Assembly: GCF_003010965.1 (NCBI RefSeq) | Contig: NZ_PGGM01000011.1 | Span: forward strand, 124,001-188,000 | Source of the DNA: Phyllobacterium sophorae | GTDB lineage: Bacteria; Pseudomonadota; Alphaproteobacteria; Rhizobiales; Rhizobiaceae | Length of the DNA: 64,000 bases | Reading direction: 5' to 3' | Shown: one piece after another, positions 1 through 8,622 of the stretch | How the letters are laid out: every line of letters starts with the position of its first letter | Position numbering within the stretch: the first letter of the stretch is position 1 | Notes under the pieces: model-generated | Told to the model about the DNA's origin: nothing | Seen by the model: only the letters and a program-made list of their open reading frames with translations | Databases searched by the model: none | Made by a program: the position numbers and the translations under genes

Positions 1-1
1 C

Positions 2-1423
2 GAGAAGAAACTCACCTATGCCTTCGAGCCGATGGGCGAGCAGTGGGTGAAGAACATCACCGAACCAATTGCTTGTTATCGCGTGAACTTGAATGCAACC
101 TCACCAGGTGTTTCCAAAGTGCTGATGCAAAACGGATCTGCAGCGCCTAAAAGGATATCGATCGCGGTTCTGCCGTTCAGCAACATGAGCGGTGACCCTG
201 AACAGGAGTATTTTTCCGACGGGATCACCGAGGACATCATTACAGATCTATCCAAAATCTCCCACCTGCACGTAATCGCCCGTAACACGACATTCACGTA
301 CAAGGGCAGGCCAGCGAAGATACAGCAGGTCGCTCAGGACCTCGGTGTCAGGTTCGTGCTGGAGGGCAGTGTTCGCAAAGCGGGATCACGCGTTCGTGTC
401 ACTGGACAGCTGGTCGGCAGTCACCTCTGGGCCGAGCGCTATGACCGTGAACTTACCGACATCTTTGCGATTCAAGACGAAATCACCCACGCCATCGTCG
501 ATCAGCTGAAAATCAAGCTGCTCCCCGACGAGAAAGAGGCGATCAACGCGACCCCTACTGAGGATGTCGAAGCCTATACCTATTATCTTCGAGGTCGGCA
601 GTTCCTACACATGTGTTCGAAATCCTACATGCTGCTGGCGCGGCGCATGTTCGCCAGGGCAGCGGAGATCGATCGGAGCTATGCGCGCGCCTACGCAGGC
701 ATCGCCAACTGCGATTCGGTGCTTTATTCCTGGCAATATGCCGATGTATCGATCGACGCCATCCTCGCGACGAGTGCGAAGGCACTCGAACTTGATCCGG
801 ACCTGGCCGATGCCCACGCATCGCGCGGCCTTGCGCTCCAATATGGCGGACTGCGTGCGGAGGCCGCCGCCGAATTCGACCGGGCACTTGCTCTTGACCC
901 TAACCTGCACGAGGCAAACTATTTCTATGCCCGCTTTTTTTTCGAACAGAGCGATTTCGAACGCGCAGCCGAGCTATTCGAGCGCGCTATGCGTGTGCGG
1001 TCGGACGATTACCGTTCTGCCGTGCTGTTGGCGTGTGTCTATCGTTCGCTCGGCCGGCATGCGGATATGACGAGAGTGGCTCGGTTGGGGCTGGAACGGG
1101 CCGAACTTGAACTCAATCTGCATCCAGAGAATTCAAGTCCCGCCCAACTGGGTGCGCTCGCACTAGCGCAGCTCGGCGAGCGAGACCGCGCTAAGGAATG
1201 GGCGGCACGGACTCTGGCAATCGATCCGGATGACCTCAACGCATTGTACAATATTGCATGTACATATTTGATCATGGACGAGACCGAGGCGGCACTTGAT
1301 CTGCTGGAGAAGATTATTCCAAGAACCAAACAAATCATGTGGTGGCAGAGTGACCCTGACCTCGATCCGATCCGCGATCATCCACGCTACAAAAGACTGG
1401 TAGAGAGAACTATACCCGGTTGA
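2..1423 (+). CDS. Adenylate cyclase-type TolB/TPR protein, 5' end outside window
   Basis: The reading frame is open from base 2, so the gene begins before the window. The first residues (EKKLTYAFEPMGEQWVKNI, then EPIACYRV) match the end of a class III cyclase catalytic domain, which is therefore inferred to lie upstream. Counting from the ATG at base 32, residues 44-145 form a TolB-like domain (IAVLPFSNMSGDPEQEYFSD, FVLEGSVRK, WAERYD). Tetratricopeptide repeats fill the region from about residue 180 to the end (repeated A-x-D-P-x-x-x-A patterns). Such cyclase-TolB-TPR proteins are common multi-copy signalling proteins in rhizobia; the cyclase part need not be active. The next gene is more than 600 bp away. 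Confidence 0.85.
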   Translation, partial: EKKLTYAFEPMGEQWVKNITEPIACYRVNLNATSPGVSKVLMQNGSAAPKRISIAVLPFSNMSGDPEQEYFSDGITEDIITDLSKISHLHVIARNTTFTYKGRPAKIQQVAQDLGVRFVLEGSVRKAGSRVRVTGQLVGSHLWAERYDRELTDIFAIQDEITHAIVDQLKIKLLPDEKEAINATPTEDVEAYTYYLRGRQFLHMCSKSYMLLARRMFARAAEIDRSYARAYAGIANCDSVLYSWQYADVSIDAILATSAKALELDPDLADAHASRGLALQYGGLRAEAAAEFDRALALDPNLHEANYFYARFFFEQSDFERAAELFERAMRVRSDDYRSAVLLACVYRSLGRHADMTRVARLGLERAELELNLHPENSSPAQLGALALAQLGERDRAKEWAARTLAIDPDDLNALYNIACTYLIMDETEAALDLLEKIIPRTKQIMWWQSDPDLDPIRDHPRYKRLVERTIPG

Positions 1424-2049
1424 TTTTATTGTTGTCATCCCTAGTGAGCTCCAGCCTGATCGTCCGGGTTACCCTCTCCGTTCAGACGCTCGATCTAGTA
1501 CTATCGAAGACTACAAGCGTTCGCGCGACCGAGCTTGCCCACAGCGAAGCCGACCGCAAACCCCGCGGTGTGCGAAAGCATACTGTGTGTCGTCATTTCG
1601 ATGTTCCTCATGTGTTAGCCCGCAGACGTGACAATCGATGGTAGCCCGGACGGCGCGACGAGCCGAGTGAGTTGAAGCCGGGTAGCGTTAGTTCTGGCCA
1701 GGGCGTTTGGACGCCGTGACATGTGCCACATCTGGAGAGAGCTGTTTTTGTGCAGGGCTATCCTGGATAGCCCATCTAGGAATCTCCCGCAGCAATATTA
1801 GGTCGAAACTAATACGGACATTATATTTCCGAACGTTCGCTGAAAGCCTATTCGTTGAAGAATTTTAGCAATGTCCTATCGCAAAACTGTTTGTTGGATT
1901 GTTCATATGACTAGACTGAGCGCGATCACCGGGAGTCCGCAACACGCTTCAACTCAGGCACTGTAGGGGGCCCATTCTATCGTGCTCTAAGGCGGCAGAA
2001 CTGTATATTGCTATTATGGCTACGAGATTGTCGTTGGAAGGGGACGATC
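1424..2049. other. Intergenic stretch without a supported gene
   Basis: About 625 bp between the TPR protein and a broken panE. The short open frames here (for example 1420-1644) have no recognisable domain and no convincing ribosome-binding site. The only structure I see is the perfect inverted repeat at 1755-1773. Together with the truncated panE that follows, this suggests an old recombination or decay zone. Confidence 0.5.
1755..1773. repeat. Perfect 9-bp inverted repeat
   Basis: The arms GGGCTATCC and GGATAGCCC are separated by a single T. No T-run follows, so a rho-independent terminator is unlikely. It may be an operator or a chance palindrome. Confidence 0.35.
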
Positions 2050-2349
2050 ATGCGGATCGCGATTATGGGTTCTGGCGCTATCGGCGGCTATTTTGGTGCG
2101 CGACTCGCCCAGACTGGCCAAGATGTCACTTTTATGGCGCGTGGTGCCCACCTCGAAGCAATTCGAAGCCATGGATTGCAGCACGTCAAAATCTTGCGGC
2201 ACTTGCTCCATATGCCGGAAAGTGGCCTCAACTTTTGTCAAAATCACAATTTTTTGTCCGGGTCAGGTGGTTTCTATGCAAGAATGGAGCGAATCTTTGT
2301 CAAACTCTTCTCTGATGGCTTCTGGACTGTTTTCGTTTTCTTAAGGTGA
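2050..2349 (+). pseudogene. panE: Truncated 2-dehydropantoate 2-reductase (panE/apbA) fragment
   Basis: The ATG at 2050 opens a frame reading MRIAIMGSGAIGGYFGARLA, the NADP-binding Rossmann motif (GxGxxG) of ketopantoate reductases, and continues with typical family sequence (VTFMARGAHLEAIRSHGLQ). After codon 44 (about base 2181) the similarity stops abruptly and the frame runs on through unrelated sequence to a stop at 2349. The family normally has about 300 residues, so this is a 5' remnant without the catalytic Lys and C-terminal domain. The abrupt junction points to deletion or recombination rather than point decay. Confidence 0.65.
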
Positions 2350-2425
2350 CACTCCAGCGGTCGACCACCGATGGGCAGCATGTTAAGCCCACCTCGCATA
2401 TCGAAATAATGGAAACCGAAATCTC

Positions 2426-2905
2426 ATGAGCCGGCTCGACAGCTTCATCTTCCGCATGACCGCGCAGCGCGAAATTCTCAATCACCTTACCGGTAAGTTG
2501 GATGGGCTCGATGGGCCGATACTCGAACTTGGTCTTGGCAACGGCCGCACCTTTGATCATTTGCGCGAATGTTTTCCGGATCGAAGGATCATCGTCTTTG
2601 ACCGGGCAGTTGGCGCGCACAAGACCTCAACGCCCGAGCCGGAAAACATGGTGGTTGGCGAGATCAGGGAGACCGCGCAGCAATATATCGGGGTCAATGC
2701 TGCTCTTGCGCATGTCGATATCGGCACGGGCTATGACGAGAAGGATGCGATCACGCTGACCTGGTTACCGCAACTCATGGCTGGGCTTGTTGCACCGGAC
2801 GGTTTTGCGGTGAGCGGCCTTGAACTGCAGCATGCGCACCTTGAGCCTTTGCCGATGCCGCCGGGGGTCGAGAAAGGCCGCTACTTCCTATACCGCCGCG
2901 TTTGA
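2426..2905 (+). CDS. Class I SAM-dependent methyltransferase, small
   Basis: A 159-residue protein with a clear SAM-binding motif I (ILELGLGNGRTFDHLRE, about residues 32-48) and an acidic residue after the second strand (IIVFDRAVG). It lacks extra domains, so it resembles a minimal Rossmann methyltransferase; the substrate cannot be told. The ribosome-binding site is weak. Its 3' end overlaps the convergent FkbM gene by 18 bp, an arrangement where both genes share terminator space. Confidence 0.7.
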   Translation: MSRLDSFIFRMTAQREILNHLTGKLDGLDGPILELGLGNGRTFDHLRECFPDRRIIVFDRAVGAHKTSTPEPENMVVGEIRETAQQYIGVNAALAHVDIGTGYDEKDAITLTWLPQLMAGLVAPDGFAVSGLELQHAHLEPLPMPPGVEKGRYFLYRRV

Positions 2906-3763
2906 GGCCTCAAATAACAGCAGGTCAAACTGTTGCTCGGCAACGGGAATGTCCTTGACCTTCGCTGGAGCGATGGCATCCTCGCGAACGATCAGGCAGT
3001 CCTCGTAGAAACCGGCGAGGTAGTCCACGAAGGCGGTGCTTTGCTGCGGGCCGTAAAAAACCGGCGAAAACTCCATGTAGAGCGGAACTCTGCGAGCCAG
3101 CAACGCTTCCATCGAGCGGCAGGCAAACGGCTCATAGCCCTCGATGTCCATCCAGATCAGCCCGACCTCATGAAGGGGGGTCGCGGCCTCCGCAAGGATC
3201 GTGCTGACAGGTTTGACCGGAACGACAATCTTGCGGTCACCCGCGCTTTGCGCAAATGCGCTGCTCTTGCCGTAATTGTCCTGGTGCTGGAAGAAATCGA
3301 TCGTCCCTTCGCTCTCGCCGGCGGCTGAATTGACGAGCGTCACCAGATCGGCGAGCTTGTTTTGGGTGATATTGATGCGCAGAAGTTCAAAATTTCGCGG
3401 ATCCGCCTCAACGCTGACAATGCGGGCAAAGGCCTTGCTCAAAGCGAAATAAATGGTCTGGGTACCGATATTGCCCCCAAGCTCAAGCAACGTGCTGCCT
3501 TGCCGCAACAGCTGCCTTTCCTGAAGGATGGCAAGCAGCCGGTTGACGCTGTCGCGTTCGAAGTTGCCCTTACGGAAGATTTTTTTGCCGATATAGTCGT
3601 TGGGAGCGAAGGTCATGACGTGATCGCCGCAATCGACAGTCATCGTCAGAACGCGCGGGCCGATGGCGTTGATCATCAGCTCACGCCCGTAGCGTGTGTC
3701 GAAAAACCGTCCGGCGAGGCGGTTGCGCAGTTTTCGGCGTTGGCGCTTCCAGCTTGTACTCAT
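2888..3763 (-). CDS. FkbM family methyltransferase
   Basis: A 291-residue protein with the FkbM-type SAM motif LLELGGNIGTQTIYFAL (about residues 92-108), the acidic VEADP motif, the central LVNSAAGESEGTIDFF region and the WMDIEGYEPFA motif typical of the family. FkbM enzymes methylate hydroxyl groups on sugars or small molecules. The start codon overlaps the stop of the upstream cyclase by 4 nt (ATGA), so the two are translationally coupled and probably work together. The neighbourhood of glycosyltransferases suggests a glycan substrate, which is inference. Confidence 0.85.
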   Translation of the reverse strand: MSTSWKRQRRKLRNRLAGRFFDTRYGRELMINAIGPRVLTMTVDCGDHVMTFAPNDYIGKKIFRKGNFERDSVNRLLAILQERQLLRQGSTLLELGGNIGTQTIYFALSKAFARIVSVEADPRNFELLRINITQNKLADLVTLVNSAAGESEGTIDFFQHQDNYGKSSAFAQSAGDRKIVVPVKPVSTILAEAATPLHEVGLIWMDIEGYEPFACRSMEALLARRVPLYMEFSPVFYGPQQSTAFVDYLAGFYEDCLIVREDAIAPAKVKDIPVAEQQFDLLLFEASNAAV

Positions 3764-5478
3764 GCGAACCGGCTGCTTGTTTCCTGGGAAACAATAAAGA
3801 CGCGCAGCGGTTCAGCCCTGCCGCGGATAGCAATTTCCCGGCTTTCCAGGTTGTCGGTATCCGAGCCGGCCAAAAGGATTGTCGGCTCCGAGACAACAAC
3901 GGTTGCATCAAGTTCCTTGGCGACGCTTTCCAGTCGGCTGGCAACGTTGACCGTGTCACCAATGGCCGTCAAGTTTTTGACCGATCCATAGCCCATGGCG
4001 CCGACGATCGCAGGGCCGCTGTGAATGCCGATGGCAACGCGAATTGGCATGGGCAGGTCGCCTGCCAGCTCCTCATTGAGACGTTTGATTTCCTGCGCGA
4101 TGGTGGCCGCTGCTTTGAGCGCATTGCGGCAGGCATCTTCGGGCGACCCCCTCAGTCCGAACAGAGCCATGGCACCGTCGCCGATGAATTTGTCCACGCG
4201 CCCGCCCGACTTCTCCACGGCCTGACCGACTAGAGCGAAATAGCGGTTGAGAAGGAAGACGACATCATAGGGAAGCTGCGCTTGGGTCAGCATGGTGAAG
4301 CTGCGAATATCACAAAAGAGGATGGCGATCTCCTGTTCGCGGCCAGGATTGGTCTGCTGGCTGCCGACCGGCACGATACCTTCGACGGAGGGTACCAGCA
4401 GCGGCACAACACTGATATCGGTGACCGGATGAAGCTGACAGGCGAGGCGCACGCCAGGATCGGCACCAATGCGGTTCAGCGTTGTCTGTTCGATCGATTC
4501 GGGAGCCGGCAGTGTTGTCACGCCTTCGACGACCTGGACGCGGCAGGTCGAACAACGTCCCTTGCCGCCACAGACCGCATAATGGGCAATACCACCCATG
4601 CGGCTTGCCTCCAGCACGCTGAATCCGCGTGGAACGTTAACGGTTTCCCCGCCTGGATAGCGAATTTGGATCTGGTCGGCCCGTTCGCGCCAACTGCGGC
4701 GTGTGCGCAGGGCAAAGACAAGGATCAAAGCGCCGGCAAATCCACCATAGAGCGAGTATTTTGCCATTTGCACGCGCCGCATTTGCGTTTCGAGCGTTGC
4801 CGATGCCTGGCCGTATCCGCTTGCGCCACGAGCCCTTGCATAGCCACTGCCGTAGCTCGACTGAACCGGTTCGCTTTCGAGTATCCGCCCGGTGTCGGCA
4901 AAGCCAAGCAGCGCAAGGACGGGAAGGAGAATCGCGAATGTGAGGAGAAACGGAGCAGCCCGATAGTACCAGTCGCGATAGCGTAGCCAAAAATGCACCC
5001 CGATACATCCATGGGTCCAGATGACGAGCAGCGCGATCGACTGGCGCAGACCGCTGGTCGGCGATTCGATCCACAAGGTGCGAATCACCGCCTCGTAACT
5101 GTCCTGCAGGCCCATCAGTTCGAAACGCACGCGCGTTGCAATCACGTGGTCGATAATGAGGAGCGGGATCAACAATCCAAGAATGACCTGCATCGCCTCG
5201 CGCATGGGCATGACGAGGGTCCGGTGCAGATAAAGTGAACGCATGACAAGCGTGACATGGACGAGAACTGCGCCATAAAGAATGAGCGTGCCAACGGGAT
5301 TGCGCCAGATGGCTGTAAACCATAACCGTCCCTCTTCGGCGGCGGTCAAGGAAATCAGGTTGAGTGCGTGATTGCTCAGATGCAATGTCACAAAGACCAG
5401 CATGATCAGCCCTGAAACCAGCCGCGCCCTGCGCAGGGATCGTTCGGAGAAGCGAGGCGCTTGTGCAATGACTGTCAT
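3760..5478 (-). CDS. Membrane [2Fe-2S] ferredoxin-class III nucleotide cyclase fusion
   Basis: A 572-residue three-part protein. Residues 19-258 hold about six membrane segments with several histidines inside or near them (H33, H37, H74, H111, H156, H162), reminiscent of haem-b anchors such as succinate dehydrogenase subunit C. Residues about 268-360 are a plant-type ferredoxin domain with cluster ligands C303, C309, C312 and C347 (Cx5C, Cx2C, distal C). Residues about 383-555 are a class III cyclase with metal aspartates D390 (FCDIRSFT) and D434 (IGDGAMALFG) and the conserved Asn/Arg stretch (GDTVNVASRLE). It probably makes cAMP or cGMP under redox control; the haem is inferred. It heads an operon with the FkbM gene. 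Confidence 0.9.
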   Translation of the reverse strand: MTVIAQAPRFSERSLRRARLVSGLIMLVFVTLHLSNHALNLISLTAAEEGRLWFTAIWRNPVGTLILYGAVLVHVTLVMRSLYLHRTLVMPMREAMQVILGLLIPLLIIDHVIATRVRFELMGLQDSYEAVIRTLWIESPTSGLRQSIALLVIWTHGCIGVHFWLRYRDWYYRAAPFLLTFAILLPVLALLGFADTGRILESEPVQSSYGSGYARARGASGYGQASATLETQMRRVQMAKYSLYGGFAGALILVFALRTRRSWRERADQIQIRYPGGETVNVPRGFSVLEASRMGGIAHYAVCGGKGRCSTCRVQVVEGVTTLPAPESIEQTTLNRIGADPGVRLACQLHPVTDISVVPLLVPSVEGIVPVGSQQTNPGREQEIAILFCDIRSFTMLTQAQLPYDVVFLLNRYFALVGQAVEKSGGRVDKFIGDGAMALFGLRGSPEDACRNALKAAATIAQEIKRLNEELAGDLPMPIRVAIGIHSGPAIVGAMGYGSVKNLTAIGDTVNVASRLESVAKELDATVVVSEPTILLAGSDTDNLESREIAIRGRAEPLRVFIVSQETSSRFA

Positions 5479-5720
5479 GAATACCGAACTGATTTCTGTC
5501 GAACTAACTTAAGCGACGAATAATGATTTGGCGAGATAGTCACACTTGCGCAATTGCTCCTGAATAATGGCAAGACAAGGCCCGGCGCGGATGACAATTA
5601 TGTGTAGTGCACACGCGCCGGCACAGCGTTTTATCAGGCATATCCTGCTTGCAATTGCCGGCAAATGGGTGTGCAAGATTCCAGCAAGCTGCACACGTAC
5701 TGATTGAATCATAAAGCAAT

Positions 5721-6815
5721 ATGCATATCGCCTTTTACGCTCCCCTCAAATCGCCCAATCATCCGGTTCCATCCGGCGACCGGCAGATGGCAAGGCTCTT
5801 GATGGCTGCCATGCAACAGGCCGGGCACACTGTCGAGATTGCGTCGCAGCTGCGCAGCTTTACGAGCACGCCGGAAGCCGGTGCGCGCCAACAGGTGGCG
5901 TTGCAGGCGGAAAATGAGGCCAAGCGCCTGGCAACAAAGTGGCGGCAAGGCGCAAAGCCTGATCTTTGGTTCTGCTATCATCCCTATTACAAGGCGCCGG
6001 ACCTGATCGGGCCGAAGCTCGCGTCGTTGTTCAATCTTCCCTATGTGACGGCGGAGGCTTCCTACTCCAGGCGGCGGGATGAAACCGGCTGGGCAGAGCT
6101 GCAATTGCTGGTCAGCGATGCGGTGCGCCAGGCAGTCGTGAATATATGCTTTACAAAACGCGATGAGGCGGGGCTTGCCGCCGCTGTTCCAGCCGTGCAT
6201 CTGGCGCGGCTTGCGCCTTTCATCGACGTTTTGCCCTTTGCCAGGGAACCATCAGTCCAAGGGGCGCATCGTCTGGTCACGGTGGCCATGATGCGACCGG
6301 GCGACAAGCTGGAGAGCTACAGCATGCTTGCCGCAGCGCTGGCTCTCATCGAGGACCTGCCCTGGACATTGACGGTGATCGGGGATGGCCCGGCGCGCGA
6401 CGCGGTGAGGGCGTTGTTTGCAAAATTTAGTGCCGGGCGCATTGGATGGCTCGGCGAAAAACCGGCAACAGAAGTCGTCCATCTTCTCTATGAAGGCGGA
6501 ACCTATGTCTGGCCCGGCACGGGCGAAGCCTACGGGATCGCTTATATGGAAGCACAGGCGGCAGGATTGCCGGTGGTGGCGCAAAAGACCGCCGGAGTGC
6601 CGGAAGTGGTCAAGGATGGCGTCACCGGCACGTTGACGCCAGCGGGCGATACCCTGGCTTTTGCGCATGCCATCGCGCATATGCTGGGTGACGGCGGCCG
6701 GCGCAATAAAATGGGCTGGGCGGCGCGCCGCTTCATCTTGCAGGACCGGTCACTGGATGTTGCATCAAGGCGGCTGGATGAATTGCTGCGCGACTTTACG
6801 GGGGCTGGCCTATGA
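5721..6815 (+). CDS. Glycosyltransferase family 4
   Basis: A 364-residue GT-B fold enzyme. The N-terminal half begins MHIAFYAPLKSPNHPVPSGD (acceptor side); the C-terminal half carries VIGDGPARD and the E-x7-E donor-site motif at E269/E277 (GTGEAYGIAYMEAQAAGLPV). The sugar donor cannot be read from sequence. Its stop overlaps the start of the polysaccharide deacetylase by 4 nt, so the two are one transcription unit. It diverges from the ferredoxin-cyclase across a 242-bp spacer. Confidence 0.88.
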   Translation: MHIAFYAPLKSPNHPVPSGDRQMARLLMAAMQQAGHTVEIASQLRSFTSTPEAGARQQVALQAENEAKRLATKWRQGAKPDLWFCYHPYYKAPDLIGPKLASLFNLPYVTAEASYSRRRDETGWAELQLLVSDAVRQAVVNICFTKRDEAGLAAAVPAVHLARLAPFIDVLPFAREPSVQGAHRLVTVAMMRPGDKLESYSMLAAALALIEDLPWTLTVIGDGPARDAVRALFAKFSAGRIGWLGEKPATEVVHLLYEGGTYVWPGTGEAYGIAYMEAQAAGLPVVAQKTAGVPEVVKDGVTGTLTPAGDTLAFAHAIAHMLGDGGRRNKMGWAARRFILQDRSLDVASRRLDELLRDFTGAGL

Positions 6816-7579
6816 CAAACGATCAAGTATGGCAGCCCTTGCGCGCAGAACTTGCGCGCTGGATCAACGCCAACCGCAGCGTGCGTTTCTGGCTGCGGGA
6901 TGATGATGCCGTCAAGCCAACGCCTGCGCTCGAGCGTTTGTTGACGCTTGGCCAGGAACAAAAAGTGCCGCTGACGCTTGCTGTGGTTCCACTGTATGCC
7001 GGGGACGCGCTTGCCGGGCGATTGGCGGGCGAAGAAGGCATAAGCGTTGCCGTGCACGGCTGGTCGCATGAAAACCATGCATCAAGTTCAGACAAGAAAC
7101 AGGAGCTTGGAGCGCACCGGCCGCAAAGTGTCGTTCTTGGCGAGCTTCGCGATGGCTATAGCCAGCTGAAGGCACGGTTCAAGGGGCAGTTTGTGCCGGT
7201 GCTGGTCCCGCCCTGGAACCGCATCGATTCGCTGCTCTTGCCCGAGTTGCCGGGGCTCGGCTTTGAGGCTTTGTCGGTATTTGGCGCCGCCGAGGCGAAA
7301 CATTCAGCTTTCCTGCCGGTCATCAACACGCATGTCGACCTGATCGACTGGCACGGGACGCGTGGCTGCCGGGATCATGGCGAGCTGGTCAGGGCAATCG
7401 TTGAGGAACTGCAGCAGCGCTTTGATGGCAGCAACGGGCCGGTCGGGCTCCTCACCCATCATCTCGTCCATGATGCATCGGCCTGGGACTTTCTTAAAAC
7501 CCTGTTTGCCGTGGTGGCCGAAGCGCCGGGCGGACGCTGGGTATCCATCCGCGAATTGCTCGGCCGCCAAACCCTCTAA
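6812..7579 (+). CDS. Polysaccharide deacetylase family protein (NodB-like, CE4)
   Basis: A 255-residue protein with the CE4 signature elements in order: the Asp-Asp pair in FWLRDDDAVKP (residues about 27-35), the metal histidines in AVHGWSHENH, the catalytic-site stretch VLVPPWNRID, and the late histidine motif LLTHHLVHD. These enzymes remove N-acetyl groups from glycans. No signal peptide or membrane segment is seen, so it probably acts in the cytoplasm on a glycan precursor. It is coupled to the preceding GT4 gene, which supports a shared glycan pathway. Confidence 0.82.
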   Translation: MTNDQVWQPLRAELARWINANRSVRFWLRDDDAVKPTPALERLLTLGQEQKVPLTLAVVPLYAGDALAGRLAGEEGISVAVHGWSHENHASSSDKKQELGAHRPQSVVLGELRDGYSQLKARFKGQFVPVLVPPWNRIDSLLLPELPGLGFEALSVFGAAEAKHSAFLPVINTHVDLIDWHGTRGCRDHGELVRAIVEELQQRFDGSNGPVGLLTHHLVHDASAWDFLKTLFAVVAEAPGGRWVSIRELLGRQTL

Positions 7580-8406
7580 AGATCGATGACCTGAAAATCG
7601 CGGGCAGCAAAGGCGCCGGCAAACCGCTGCCTGGCCAAGTGTTCGAACGCGTCAAGCTCGTCATCGGTACGCGATGGCGCGTGGTGAAACAGCGCCAGCT
7701 TGCCGATTTTTGCTGCCTGCGCCAGAAGGACGCCATGCTGCCAGGTCGAATGGCCATATCCGAAGCGCCGTGGCATCTCGTCTTCGGTATAGGTGCAGTC
7801 ATAGATAACGAGGTCGGCGTCCTTGATGAGTTTCATGACCACAGGGTCGAGCTTTCCGGCTTCATGCTCGGTATCATAAATCAGCGCCAGCACGCGCCCC
7901 GCCCATTCGATGCGATAGCCGATGCAACCGCCTGGATGATTGAGGCTATCGGTGCGGATGGTAAGGCCTTCAAATGGCTCCAGCACGTCACCGGAGCGGA
8001 AATCGCGAAAGCCAAGACAGGCCTTGCAGATTTCCGGCTCAACGGGAAACCATGGCGGTCGCATGAACTGCTTGACCATTTCGCGCGTGGTCATGATCCC
8101 GGCCAGATGCCCGGACCACAGCCGCACATTCATCATCGGATTGTAGAGCGGCGCAAAATACGGCAGACCGATGATATGGTCATAATGGCAATGCGTGAAG
8201 AGGATCTCGACCTGATCAACGCCTTCCCTGGTCAGGGCTTCGCCTGCCTGGCGTACACCTGTGCCGGTGTCAAAGATCAGCCTGTTTTTGCCACACTGGA
8301 CTTCAATACATGCGGTGTTGCCGCCATAGCGTTTGAACTCGGGGCCCGATACAGAGACGCTGCCACGCGTTCCCCAGAATTTCACCCGAAACACTTCGTC
8401 GTTCAT
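7576..8406 (-). CDS. MBL-fold metallohydrolase
   Basis: About 276 residues from the ATG at 8406; the frame can be extended to a TTG at 8454, but the ATG gives the usual family start (FRVKFWGTRGS). Zinc ligands are visible in THCHYDH, in NHPGG, in the YDTEHE aspartate region, and in the terminal FHHAPSRTDDEL. The architecture is that of RNase Z/cyclic-phosphodiesterase-like MBL proteins. Because cyclases and a cNMP-binding protein lie close by, a phosphodiesterase role is possible but unproven. The 3' end overlaps the deacetylase gene by 4 nt, tail to tail. Confidence 0.82.
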   Translation of the reverse strand: MNDEVFRVKFWGTRGSVSVSGPEFKRYGGNTACIEVQCGKNRLIFDTGTGVRQAGEALTREGVDQVEILFTHCHYDHIIGLPYFAPLYNPMMNVRLWSGHLAGIMTTREMVKQFMRPPWFPVEPEICKACLGFRDFRSGDVLEPFEGLTIRTDSLNHPGGCIGYRIEWAGRVLALIYDTEHEAGKLDPVVMKLIKDADLVIYDCTYTEDEMPRRFGYGHSTWQHGVLLAQAAKIGKLALFHHAPSRTDDELDAFEHLARQRFAGAFAARDFQVIDL

Positions 8407-8622
8407 GCTGATCTTTACACCCAATTCCCCGCTTTTTCCGGGTACCGTAACCAAACTGCATTCGTTATGCGAGACTTGGATTTCGATTTATTTGTCAATA
8501 ACGCAATAAAAACCTGCGTGTGACCATATGTAGGCGATGGTCATCTGATTTTTAAGCTTTATGACAATTGTCACTACAAAATGTATAAGTTCGTGAACTT
8601 AGCCAGCCGGAACGCCTGATTC

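Noticed and set aside
1420-1644. A 74-codon plus-strand frame after the TPR gene
   Set aside because: No domain, no ribosome-binding site, and it lies in a decayed region.
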